NCBI GenBank assembly: GCA_000940995.1
Contig: CP005974.1
Span: 1,488,001-1,552,000 of the forward strand
Length of the DNA stretch: 64,000 nt
Source of the DNA: Photobacterium gaetbulicola Gung47
GTDB lineage: Bacteria > Pseudomonadota > Gammaproteobacteria > Enterobacterales > Vibrionaceae
Reading direction: 5' to 3'
The notes under the pieces were generated by a model. That model was not told the DNA's origin. It searched no databases and worked only from the letters and a program-made list of their open reading frames with translations. The position numbers and the translations under genes were made by a program. Below, piece by piece: positions 9,537-16,776 of this stretch (position 1 is its first letter; the number at the start of each line of letters is the position of its first letter).

Positions 9537-9872
9537 ATGTCTTTCCCTCCTTGCCCTGTTTGTAACTCTGAGTTTGTGTACCCGGATCAAAACCAGCTGA
9601 TCTGTCCCGAGTGTGCGCATGAATGGAACCCGTCTGAGCCTTCTGGCGAAGAGGAGTTTACCGTTAAAGATGCCAACGGCACATTGTTGGCTGAAGGGGA
9701 TAAAATTACGCTAGCCAAAGATCTCAAAGTAAAGGGGAGCTCTATGGTGATGAAGATTGGCACCAAGGCGGTCATTCGTCGGATCGTTGAAGGCAAGGAT
9801 CATCAACTGGACTGCAAAGTTGATGGCGCGGGCGAAATGATGGTAACGGCGAAGTTCGTGAAAAAAGCCTAA
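9537..9872 (+). CDS. yjdM: Zinc-ribbon protein YjdM (PhnA family)
   Basis: Cytoplasmic protein of 111 residues, the usual family length. A zinc ribbon (CPVC at the N-terminus, CPEC about 20 residues later) is followed by the conserved YjdM domain (VKDANGTLLAEGD, then DLKVKGSSMVMKIGTK). It was once called PhnA because of its position beside phosphonate genes in E. coli, but its function is unknown and no phosphonate genes are nearby here. It converges on purB and shares a bidirectional terminator with it. Confidence 0.93.
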   Translation: MSFPPCPVCNSEFVYPDQNQLICPECAHEWNPSEPSGEEEFTVKDANGTLLAEGDKITLAKDLKVKGSSMVMKIGTKAVIRRIVEGKDHQLDCKVDGAGEMMVTAKFVKKA

Positions 9873-9883
9873 ACATCGGTAAC

Positions 9884-9915
9884 AAAAAGGCCAGCAATCA
9901 GCTGGCCTTCCTTTA
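9884..9915. terminator. Bidirectional terminator between yjdM and purB
   Basis: GGCCAGC (9889-9895) pairs with GCTGGCC (9901-9907) around a 5-base loop. On the minus strand the stem is followed by TTTTTGTT, a good U tract for purB; on the plus strand by TTCCTTTAT. Confidence 0.87.
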
Positions 9916-9935
9916 TGCGAGATATAACCTTGCGA

Positions 9936-11306
9936 TTACAGCTTGTCAGTTAGTTTAACTGCGTCACCGATGTAGTTCGCTGGGGTCATTTCTTTCAAGC
10001 GTGCTTTCTCGTGCTCTGGTAGTTCCAGACCATCGATGAAGTTGCGCATGCCTTCGCCGTCAACACGCTTACCGCGAGTTAGCTCTTTTAGCTTCTCGTA
10101 TGGCTTCTCGATGCCGTAGCGACGCATTACTGTCTGTACCGGCTCGGCCAGTACTTCCCAGTTTTTGTCTAGCTCGGCTTCAAGAGCAGCCTGGTTAACT
10201 TCTAGCTTGCTGATACCTTTAAGGGTTGAAGTGTATGCAATGATTGCATAGCCACAGCCAACACCTAGGTTACGAAGTACTGTTGAGTCAGTCAGGTCAC
10301 GCTGCCAGCGAGAAACAGGCAGTTTCTGTGCTAGGTGGCCGAAGATAGCGTTAGCTAGGCCAAGGTTACCTTCAGAGTTTTCAAAGTCGATTGGGTTAAC
10401 TTTGTGCGGCATAGTCGATGAGCCGATTTCGCCAGCGATAGTCTTCTGCTTGAAGTGACCTAGAGCGATGTAGCCCCAAACATCACGGTCGAAGTCTAGA
10501 AGAATCGTGTTGAAGCGAGCGATAGCATCGAATAGCTCAGCGATGTAGTCGTGCGGCTCAATCTGAGTGGTGTATGGGTTCCAAGTTACGCCAAGAGATT
10601 CCGTGATGAACTCTTCACTGAACTGGTGCCAGTCAACGTCTGGGTAAGCAGATAGGTGAGCGTTGTAGTTGCCTACCGCACCGTTGATTTTCGCAAGAAT
10701 TTCAACGTTAGCGATTTGCTTGTACTGACGTTCCATACGGTATGCAACGTTAGCCATTTCTTTACCCATAGTCGATGGAGAAGCTGGCTGGCCGTGGGTA
10801 CGAGAAAGAAGCGGTACTTCACGGTATTCGTTGGCTAGGGCCTTGATCGCATCGATAACGTTGCGGATCTCAGGCAGGATCACTTGCTCGCGCGCTTCAT
10901 GCAGCATCAGTGCGTGAGAAGTGTTGTTGATATCTTCAGATGTACATGCGAAGTGAATGAACTCGTTCACTGCGTGTAGCTCTGGTACTTCTGCAACTTT
11001 TTCTTTCAGGAAGTATTCAACAGCTTTTACATCGTGATTAGTCGTGCGCTCAATGGTCTTGATGCGCATTGCGTCTTCTTCGCTGAACTCAGCAGCAATG
11101 CGATCAAGGAAGGCATTGGCTTCAGCGCTGAACGCAGGAACTTCCACGATAGCATCAGTAGCGGCTAGTTTCTGTAGCCAGCGGATTTCAACGATTGTAC
11201 GGTACTTTAGCAGACCAAATTCACTGAAAATGCTGCGTAGTGCAATCGTTTTACTTCCGTAGCGGCCATCTACTGGGGAAACAGCAGTCAATGCTGACAG
11301 TTCCAT
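9936..11306 (-). CDS. purB: Adenylosuccinate lyase PurB
   Basis: Acts twice in purine synthesis: it splits SAICAR to AICAR and adenylosuccinate to AMP, releasing fumarate each time. At 456 residues it has exactly the E. coli length. The fumarate-lyase signature GSSTMPHKVNPIDFEN contains the mobile catalytic Ser, and SRTHGQPASP holds an active-site His. AGGAGAG precedes the ATG. It follows hflD on the same strand as in E. coli (mnmA-hflD-purB), but a clear terminator stands between hflD and purB, so it may have its own promoter or be controlled by read-through. Confidence 0.97.
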   Translation of the reverse strand: MELSALTAVSPVDGRYGSKTIALRSIFSEFGLLKYRTIVEIRWLQKLAATDAIVEVPAFSAEANAFLDRIAAEFSEEDAMRIKTIERTTNHDVKAVEYFLKEKVAEVPELHAVNEFIHFACTSEDINNTSHALMLHEAREQVILPEIRNVIDAIKALANEYREVPLLSRTHGQPASPSTMGKEMANVAYRMERQYKQIANVEILAKINGAVGNYNAHLSAYPDVDWHQFSEEFITESLGVTWNPYTTQIEPHDYIAELFDAIARFNTILLDFDRDVWGYIALGHFKQKTIAGEIGSSTMPHKVNPIDFENSEGNLGLANAIFGHLAQKLPVSRWQRDLTDSTVLRNLGVGCGYAIIAYTSTLKGISKLEVNQAALEAELDKNWEVLAEPVQTVMRRYGIEKPYEKLKELTRGKRVDGEGMRNFIDGLELPEHEKARLKEMTPANYIGDAVKLTDKL

Positions 11307-11354
11307 GTTGCTCTCTCCTGATTCAATTAAGGTTTAAACAAGGTGTAACTCTCA

Positions 11355-11377
11355 CCCTTGCAAAATCGACGCAAGGG
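11355..11377 (-). other. Hairpin in the purB leader
   Basis: CCCTTGC and GCAAGGG form a 7-bp stem between the hflD terminator and the purB start, about 50-70 bases ahead of the ATG. It could be a leader RNA structure; I see no ligand-binding motif. Confidence 0.35.
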
Positions 11378-11379
11378 GA

Positions 11380-11411
11380 TGAAAAAGGTGCCAGCTTAAG
11401 GGCTGGCACAA
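11380..11411 (-). terminator. Rho-independent terminator between hflD and purB
   Basis: On the minus strand GTGCCAGC and GCTGGCAC form a perfect 8-bp stem (11388-11395 with 11402-11409) followed by CTTTTTC. It lies just after the hflD stop and 74 bases or more ahead of purB. Confidence 0.85.
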
Positions 11412-11420
11412 AATATTTTG

Positions 11421-12038
11421 TTAGCAGCGGGCAAGTAGGATTTTCGCCTGCTCGACCATCTGCTTGCGTCCGAAGATCAAGTGGCGTCGTTTGCCACCGA
11501 CCTGGCGCCATAGCACCGCAGAGCGAATTGCGGCGAGAAGTAAGGCACGCACTTTGTGCTGTACACTCTGCTGCTGAAGCTGTGCTGGTGTACCGGTCAC
11601 CTGAATACGAGGGCCTAACGGGCTGATGATATCCAAGTAGATATTTGCCAGGTTGCTGATCATTTGGTCTTCAAGCAATTCGAAGTGATCCATCTGGCGC
11701 TGGGCGGTGCTAATACGGTCACCCAGCTGTGCCATGCTGTCGCGGCGGCTATCCAGCTTTCGTTCCAATGCCATTACACTAACCAGATAGCGAGTGATTT
11801 CATTACCCGAAGGAGTGTTATCAATCTCAGCTGCCAGTGCTTCGAGACCCATTTTCAAATTGGCTTCATTGCCGAAGATCTCAATAGTGTTTGACGGGTT
11901 GGTTGCCATGATGCTTCGCAGGCTAGCTTCCAGCGCGTCTTGGTCACAATGGCCATCTCGGGCAATCTTCTGAACCAGTTTTACGGCCTGACAAATACCA
12001 GCAAAGGCAATAGTACGGTCATAAACAGTGTGTGCCAC
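11421..12038 (-). CDS. hflD: High frequency lysogenization protein HflD homologue
   Basis: Membrane-associated protein of 205 residues; in E. coli HflD influences lambda lysogeny by affecting CII and is otherwise of unclear cellular role. Family hallmarks are TVYDRTIAFAGICQAV at the start and the central ISPLGPRIQVTG. I take GTG 12038 as the start: it gives the usual Vibrionaceae N-terminus (M-A-H-T-V-Y-D), and AAGGGAG lies nine bases before it, whereas the TTG at 12047 abuts the ribosome site. It begins 14 bases after the mnmA stop. Confidence 0.93.
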   Translation of the reverse strand: MAHTVYDRTIAFAGICQAVKLVQKIARDGHCDQDALEASLRSIMATNPSNTIEIFGNEANLKMGLEALAAEIDNTPSGNEITRYLVSVMALERKLDSRRDSMAQLGDRISTAQRQMDHFELLEDQMISNLANIYLDIISPLGPRIQVTGTPAQLQQQSVQHKVRALLLAAIRSAVLWRQVGGKRRHLIFGRKQMVEQAKILLARC

Positions 12039-12052
12039 GTGCGTCAACTCCC

Positions 12053-13168
12053 TTAGATACGCTTTTCAATAATACCGCCGCCAAGGCAGACTTCACCGCT
12101 GTAGAATACTGCAGACTGGCCCGGCGTTACCGCAATTTGCGGCTCGTCGAAGATAACCTTGATAGTCTCGTCATCAACCGGGATAACGGTACAAGGGATA
12201 TCTTGCTGGCGGTAGCGTGTTTTAACCGTGCACTTGAACGGTTCGCGAATTGGTTGGCGGTCAACCCAGTGCAGCTGAGCGGCCACCAAGCCGTCTGACT
12301 TCAAGCGAGGGTGATCTTTACCCTGGCCAACAATCAGTACGTTACGCTCTACATCTTTATCAACAACGAACCATGGCTCTTCATTACCGTTGCCACCTTT
12401 CTGGCCCCCAATATGCAGCCCTTTTCGCTGACCTAGGGTGTGGTACATCAGACCCTGGTGTTCGCCGATGACTTTACCTTCATCGGCTGTTTCAATGTTA
12501 CCTGGCTGTGCAGGCAGGTACTTGCTCAAGAATTCAGTGAACTTACGTTCACCGATAAAGCAGATACCGGTTGAGTCTTTTTTCTTCGCGGTGATCAGAC
12601 CTTGCTCTTCCGCAATGCGGCGAACTTCTGGCTTCTCTAGCTCACCCACAGGGAACAAGCTGCGAGCGATCTGCTCGTGGCTCAATGTGTACAGGAAGTA
12701 GCTCTGATCTTTATTGTTATCAACGCCGCGCAGCATCTTCGGCAATTCACCTTCAGCCGTCGGGAAGCTGCGACGGGTATAGTGGCCCATGGCAATGTAA
12801 TCGGCTTCCAGCACTTCGTCGGCAAAGTCCAAAAATGCTTTGAATTTAATTTCTTTATTACAAAGAATGTCTGGGTTCGGTGTGCGACCTGCTTTGTACT
12901 CTGCAAGGAAGTACTCGAACACGTTGTCCCAGTATTCTGCCGCAAAGTTGATGGTGTGCAGGTGGATACCCAGTTTGTCACATACAGCTTGCGCGTCAGC
13001 GAGATCTTCGGCTGCAGAGCAGTACTCATCGTTGTCGTCTTCTTCCCAGTTTTTCATAAACAGGCCTTCAACTTGGTAGCCCTGTTGAAGAAGAAGGTAC
13101 GCGGATACCGAGGAATCTACACCGCCGGACATGCCGACAATGACTTTTTTCTGGCTGTTATCTGACAT
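12053..13168 (-). CDS. mnmA: tRNA-specific 2-thiouridylase MnmA
   Basis: Inserts sulfur at position 2 of the wobble uridine in tRNAs for Lys, Glu and Gln, taking sulfur from the IscS-Tus relay. The 371-residue protein has the PP-loop GMSGGVDSSV, the catalytic Cys in PDILCNKEIKF (about residue 102) and the partner Cys in STGICFIGER (about 201). It starts the mnmA-hflD pair. A strong PurR-box match lies 119-134 bases upstream, suggesting purine control of the unit. Confidence 0.97.
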   Translation of the reverse strand: MSDNSQKKVIVGMSGGVDSSVSAYLLLQQGYQVEGLFMKNWEEDDNDEYCSAAEDLADAQAVCDKLGIHLHTINFAAEYWDNVFEYFLAEYKAGRTPNPDILCNKEIKFKAFLDFADEVLEADYIAMGHYTRRSFPTAEGELPKMLRGVDNNKDQSYFLYTLSHEQIARSLFPVGELEKPEVRRIAEEQGLITAKKKDSTGICFIGERKFTEFLSKYLPAQPGNIETADEGKVIGEHQGLMYHTLGQRKGLHIGGQKGGNGNEEPWFVVDKDVERNVLIVGQGKDHPRLKSDGLVAAQLHWVDRQPIREPFKCTVKTRYRQQDIPCTVIPVDDETIKVIFDEPQIAVTPGQSAVFYSGEVCLGGGIIEKRI

Positions 13169-13286
13169 TTTACTCTTCAGTCGTTAATAAAAGTTAAGGG
13201 CGCGATTCTAACAGAAACCATCTGGCCGAAACAGAGCGAGAGCGGAATCACACTTTAATAATTTTACCAACGTCATTTTTTTATTT

Positions 13287-13302
13287 GCGCAAACGTTTGC
13301 TT
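13287..13302. promoter_or_regulatory. Candidate PurR operator upstream of mnmA
   Basis: GCGCAAACGTTTGCTT matches the enterobacterial PurR consensus ACGCAAACGTTTNCNT at 13 of 14 defined bases. It sits in the rluE-mnmA gap ahead of the mnmA-hflD(-purB) unit. Confidence 0.72.
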
Positions 13303-13390
13303 CTGGTGGCAATGATAGATGAGGCCGAGGCAAAAGTGTAGTGTTTTTAATGTTAAAATCGTAAAAATGCGGCAGGGAAATGTGAAGGCT

Positions 13391-13417
13391 TTGCCAGCAG
13401 TATAAAACTGCTGGCAA
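13391..13417 (-). terminator. Strong hairpin after rluE
   Basis: An 11-bp perfect stem (TTGCCAGCAGT with its complement) around a 5-base loop, 7 bases past the rluE stop. There is no U tract, so it may be a 3'-end stabilising or Rho-linked structure rather than a classical terminator. Confidence 0.5.
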
Positions 13418-13423
13418 GTTGGT

Positions 13424-14065
13424 TTAGGAGGCGTCGAGTTTGACTTCTTTCCATTCTCCCGGCGCCAGGTCGCTGACGGTCCAATCTGCCATTTTATAAC
13501 GGATAAGGCGCAGGGTAGGGTAGCCGATATGAGCTGTCATGCGGCGGACTTGGCGGTTGCGTCCTTCTTTGAGGGTAATGGCCAGCCAGGTGGTCGGAAT
13601 GTTTTTCCGTTCGCGAATGGGCGGGGTCCGCTCCCAGACTTCTGGACTGGCAATGACTTCCACCCCGGCTGGCAGGGTTGGGCCATCCTTGAGCGTCACG
13701 CCGCGGCGCAATTGTTCGAGCTCTTCTTCGCTTGGCGCGCCTTCTACCTGAACCCAGTAGATCTTGGGCTGTTTCGATTTTGGTTGGGTCAAGCGTGCCT
13801 GCAGGACACCATCATTGGTCAAAACCAACAATCCTTCACTGTCTTTATCCAGTCGCCCGGCCGGGTAAACGTCTTTCACCGAGACATAATCAGACAGCGT
13901 TTTATCCCCCGGCTCGCCGGTAAATTGGGTCAAAACGTTATAAGGTTTGTTAAATAATATGATTTTTGTCGGGCCGCGTGGCCGCTTTGGCTTATTTCGT
14001 ATTCTTGATGGTCGGCGCTCATTATTGGCACGTTTGGGTTGACGCGAAGAGGTGTTTGGCTTCAT
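13424..14065 (-). CDS. rluE: 23S rRNA pseudouridine synthase RluE (U2457)
   Basis: RsuA/RluB/E/F-type pseudouridine synthase modifying U2457 of 23S rRNA. The 213-residue protein has a basic N-terminal tail, then ILFNKPYNVLTQF, the catalytic PAGRLDKDSEGLLVLTNDG (Asp in GRLD) and the conserved GRNRQVRRM near the C-terminus. There is no separate S4 domain, as in E. coli RluE. ATG 14065 is preferred to the TTG at 14083; neither has a good ribosome site. It is divergent from icd, as in E. coli. Confidence 0.93.
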   Translation of the reverse strand: MKPNTSSRQPKRANNERRPSRIRNKPKRPRGPTKIILFNKPYNVLTQFTGEPGDKTLSDYVSVKDVYPAGRLDKDSEGLLVLTNDGVLQARLTQPKSKQPKIYWVQVEGAPSEEELEQLRRGVTLKDGPTLPAGVEVIASPEVWERTPPIRERKNIPTTWLAITLKEGRNRQVRRMTAHIGYPTLRLIRYKMADWTVSDLAPGEWKEVKLDAS

Positions 14066-14207
14066 AAATAGCGAGTTGTACAAGGGAAAAGTAAATTGAC
14101 ATACCTATTATACGCGAAAAATACAATGAGTGGCGTATCGATAAAATTTCAAGTATGATTTGCGCGCATCTTACAAAAAGATAACAAATGGACGCTAGGA
14201 GATTTAA

Positions 14208-15461
14208 ATGGATAGTAAAGTAGTTGTACCAGCTGAAGGTCAGAAAATCACTCTGGACTCTGAAGGTAAACTGGTTGTTCCTAACAACCCTATCATCCCT
14301 TACATCGAAGGTGATGGTATCGGGGTTGACGTAAGCCCTGCGATGATCAAAGTCGTTGATGCCGCTGTCGAGAAAGCCTATGCCGGCGACCGTAAGATTG
14401 CCTGGATGGAAATCTATACCGGTGAAAAATCAACGCAAGTATACGGTGAAGATGCTTGGCTACCACAAGAAACCCTTGATTTTATCCGCGACTACAAAGT
14501 GGCAATCAAAGGTCCTTTGACGACGCCAGTAGGTGGCGGTATCCGTTCATTGAACGTTGCGCTTCGCCAAGAGCTAGACCTATACATCTGTGCCCGCCCA
14601 GTACGCTACTTCGACGGTGTACCAAGCCCACTTAAGCAACCTGAACTGACTGATATGGTTATCTACCGTGAAAACTCGGAAGATATCTATGCCGGTGTTG
14701 AGTTCAAGGCTGGTACCGAAGAAGCGGATAAAGTCATCAAGTTCCTGCAAGAAGAGATGGGCGCCACGAAGATCCGCTTCCCACAGCAGTGTGGTGTTGG
14801 TATCAAGCCTGTTTCTGAAGAAGGTACTAAGCGCCTAGTCCGTGCTGCGCTTCAGTACACGATCGATAACGATCGTGACTCGCTAACGCTGGTTCACAAA
14901 GGTAACATCATGAAGTTCACCGAAGGTGCCTTCAAAGATTGGGGTTACGAAGTGGCAGCGCAAGAGTTCGGTGCTGAACTGCTAGACGGCGGCCCATGGA
15001 TGACGCTGAAGAACCCGAATACGGGCAAAGAAATCATCATCAAGGACAGCATTGCTGATGCGTTCTTGCAGCAAATCCTTCTGCGCCCAGCAGAGTACGA
15101 TGTCATTGCCACGATGAACCTTAACGGTGACTACATCTCTGATGCTCTGGCTGCCCAGGTTGGTGGTATCGGTATTGCACCGGGTGCGAACATCGGTGAT
15201 GGTGTTGCATTGTTCGAAGCAACACACGGTACAGCGCCTAAGTACGCTGGCCAAGATAAGGTTAACCCTGGTTCATTGATCCTGTCTGCTGAAATGATGC
15301 TTCGCCACCTAGGTTGGACTGAAGCGGCTGATCTAATCATCAGCTCAATGGAAGCGGCGATCAGCAACAAGACGGTAACCTACGATTTCGAGCGTCTAAT
15401 GGACGGTGCGACACTGCGTAAGTGTTCAGAATTCGCCGATGACATGATTGAGCAGATGTAA
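14208..15461 (+). CDS. icd: NADP-dependent isocitrate dehydrogenase Icd
   Basis: TCA-cycle enzyme oxidising isocitrate to 2-oxoglutarate with NADP. The protein (417 residues) closely follows E. coli Icd. The phosphorylatable serine lies in GGGIRSLNVALRQ (about residue 114), where AceK phosphorylation would control flux into the glyoxylate shunt. The IMMDH signature NLNGDYISDALAAQVGG and the NADP-specific Lys/Tyr region (HGTAPKYAGQDKVNP) are intact. AGGAG precedes the ATG at ideal spacing. A strong terminator follows. Confidence 0.98.
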   Translation: MDSKVVVPAEGQKITLDSEGKLVVPNNPIIPYIEGDGIGVDVSPAMIKVVDAAVEKAYAGDRKIAWMEIYTGEKSTQVYGEDAWLPQETLDFIRDYKVAIKGPLTTPVGGGIRSLNVALRQELDLYICARPVRYFDGVPSPLKQPELTDMVIYRENSEDIYAGVEFKAGTEEADKVIKFLQEEMGATKIRFPQQCGVGIKPVSEEGTKRLVRAALQYTIDNDRDSLTLVHKGNIMKFTEGAFKDWGYEVAAQEFGAELLDGGPWMTLKNPNTGKEIIIKDSIADAFLQQILLRPAEYDVIATMNLNGDYISDALAAQVGGIGIAPGANIGDGVALFEATHGTAPKYAGQDKVNPGSLILSAEMMLRHLGWTEAADLIISSMEAAISNKTVTYDFERLMDGATLRKCSEFADDMIEQM

Positions 15462-15490
15462 TTCTGTTTCATCATTGCGATAAAGCATAA

Positions 15491-15519
15491 AAAAGCCCAC
15501 GCCCTGCTGGGCTTTTTTT
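15491..15519 (+). terminator. Rho-independent terminator of icd
   Basis: AAAGCCCA pairs with TGGGCTTT and is followed by a T run, 30 bases past the icd stop. Confidence 0.92.
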
Positions 15520-15670
15520 GTGTCTTAAATTTTCTAAAAATAACCTGCTAACTCTTGAGTTGTAATATTATTGTTAACTCTTGGTTCGTGAGATAGAACG
15601 TCGCTTATGCATAAGTTATGCATTTTGGTTTGGTGGTGTGACGAGGGGGGGAAGAAAGGTGGTAGGATAA

Positions 15671-15697
15671 ATAAAAAAGACGAGCAATTACTCGTCT
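15671..15697 (-). terminator. Rho-independent terminator of cspD
   Basis: On the minus strand GACGAG and CTCGTC enclose a 6-base loop and are followed by six T, about 30 bases after the cspD stop. Confidence 0.88.
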
Positions 15698-15725
15698 TCA
15701 GAAAGAGTCGTATTGGTCAAGCACG

Positions 15726-15947
15726 TTATTTTACGGCTTCACCTTCAACGGGAACGATCTCCTTGGCATGGAACCCTTTTGGCCCTGTCTCAACGGTATA
15801 GTTGACCTGTTGACCAGCCTTGAGTGTACGGTAACCATCCATCTGAATAGTTGAATAATGGGCGAAAATATCGCCTTCGCCTGTCTCAGGGCAGATAAAA
15901 CCAAATCCCTTAGCGTTATTAAACCATTTAACTGTACCTGTTGCCAT
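15726..15947 (-). CDS. cspD: Cold-shock-like protein CspD
   Basis: Single cold-shock domain protein of 73 residues that binds single-stranded nucleic acid; E. coli CspD inhibits replication in stationary phase and is degraded by Lon. The RNP motifs KGFGFI and DIFAHY are present, and the segment FAHYSTIQMDGYRTLKAGQ is distinctive for CspD among Csp paralogues. The start is the ATG at 15947, preceded by AAGGA. The long divergent gap to clpS is the same arrangement as in E. coli. Confidence 0.94.
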   Translation of the reverse strand: MATGTVKWFNNAKGFGFICPETGEGDIFAHYSTIQMDGYRTLKAGQQVNYTVETGPKGFHAKEIVPVEGEAVK

Positions 15948-16408
15948 GCTTACATCCTTCTGTGCATTCAAGTTCCATTTTGCATTAGTCTGCTATTTCC
16001 TTTTTAACACGACTTGCATACTAATGCTAATTTGATGCAGTCAATATCCACTACAAGTTACACTTTAGTAAAAAGAATTAGGCAGTCAAGCGGGTTGTAT
16101 AACATTTTGTTAAAATGCGATGTTGTGTAATATTTTTAGCATTTTTTTACATGCCTGCTTTTTTCTGGCACGTAATTTATGAAGGCGGATTCTCGCGGCT
16201 ACTCCTTTGTGTTGGGGAACAAATAGAGGGAATTGACCCGGATTGTTGGCTCAGTCATAGTCATCTCTGATTTGCTGGAATACAATGTGTGCATTAGTCT
16301 GAATATAGGGATAGGAAAACGGTGGTCGGATAAACCTTGTAAGCATTATTGAGTGATAACTCATTGTTTCTTGGTAGACTATTCCTATCGTACTGGTAAG
16401 TTAAGGTT
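15948..16408. other. cspD-clpS divergent intergenic region
   Basis: A 461-bp AT-rich gap that must hold the cspD and clpS promoters. I see no convincing operator, RNA gene or reading frame with family similarity in it. Confidence 0.5.
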
Positions 16409-16729
16409 ATGAGTAAGTTATACGAGTGGATTATTCCCGACTCTGATGTATTGGAAGAAGAGGAAGTCCAGGTCAAACCACCATCGATGTACAAAGTAAT
16501 TTTAAATAATGATGATTACACACCGATGGATTTTGTGATAGAAGTGTTACAGAAGTTCTTCTCCATGGATCTGGAGAAATCAACACAGTTGATGCTAACT
16601 GTGCATTACGAGGGGAAAGCGGTGTGCGGAACCTTCACTGCCGAGGTGGCCGAAACCAAGGTGGCCCAGGTGATGATGTATGCGAGGGAGCATGAACATC
16701 CGCTACTGTGTACGATGGAAAAGGCATAG
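16409..16729 (+). CDS. clpS: ClpAP adaptor ClpS
   Basis: Cytoplasmic adaptor that recognises N-degron residues (Leu, Phe, Tyr, Trp) and hands substrates to ClpAP. The 106-residue protein has a flexible N-terminal extension (EEEEVQVKPPSMYKV) needed for transfer to ClpA. The binding-pocket motif LNNDDYTPMDFV and the conserved His in LTVHYEGKAVCG are present. clpA begins 47 bases downstream. With clpA, aat and bpt it completes the bacterial leucine N-degron pathway in this window. Confidence 0.97.
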   Translation: MSKLYEWIIPDSDVLEEEEVQVKPPSMYKVILNNDDYTPMDFVIEVLQKFFSMDLEKSTQLMLTVHYEGKAVCGTFTAEVAETKVAQVMMYAREHEHPLLCTMEKA

Positions 16730-16776
16730 TCTTTTCCGGCACGCCATAATTGAGTGGTATTTAGGGGAGGTGCCTT

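Noticed and set aside
12677..13165. A 162-codon plus-strand frame opposite mnmA
   Set aside because: It is the complement of a well-conserved gene and has no recognisable protein features.
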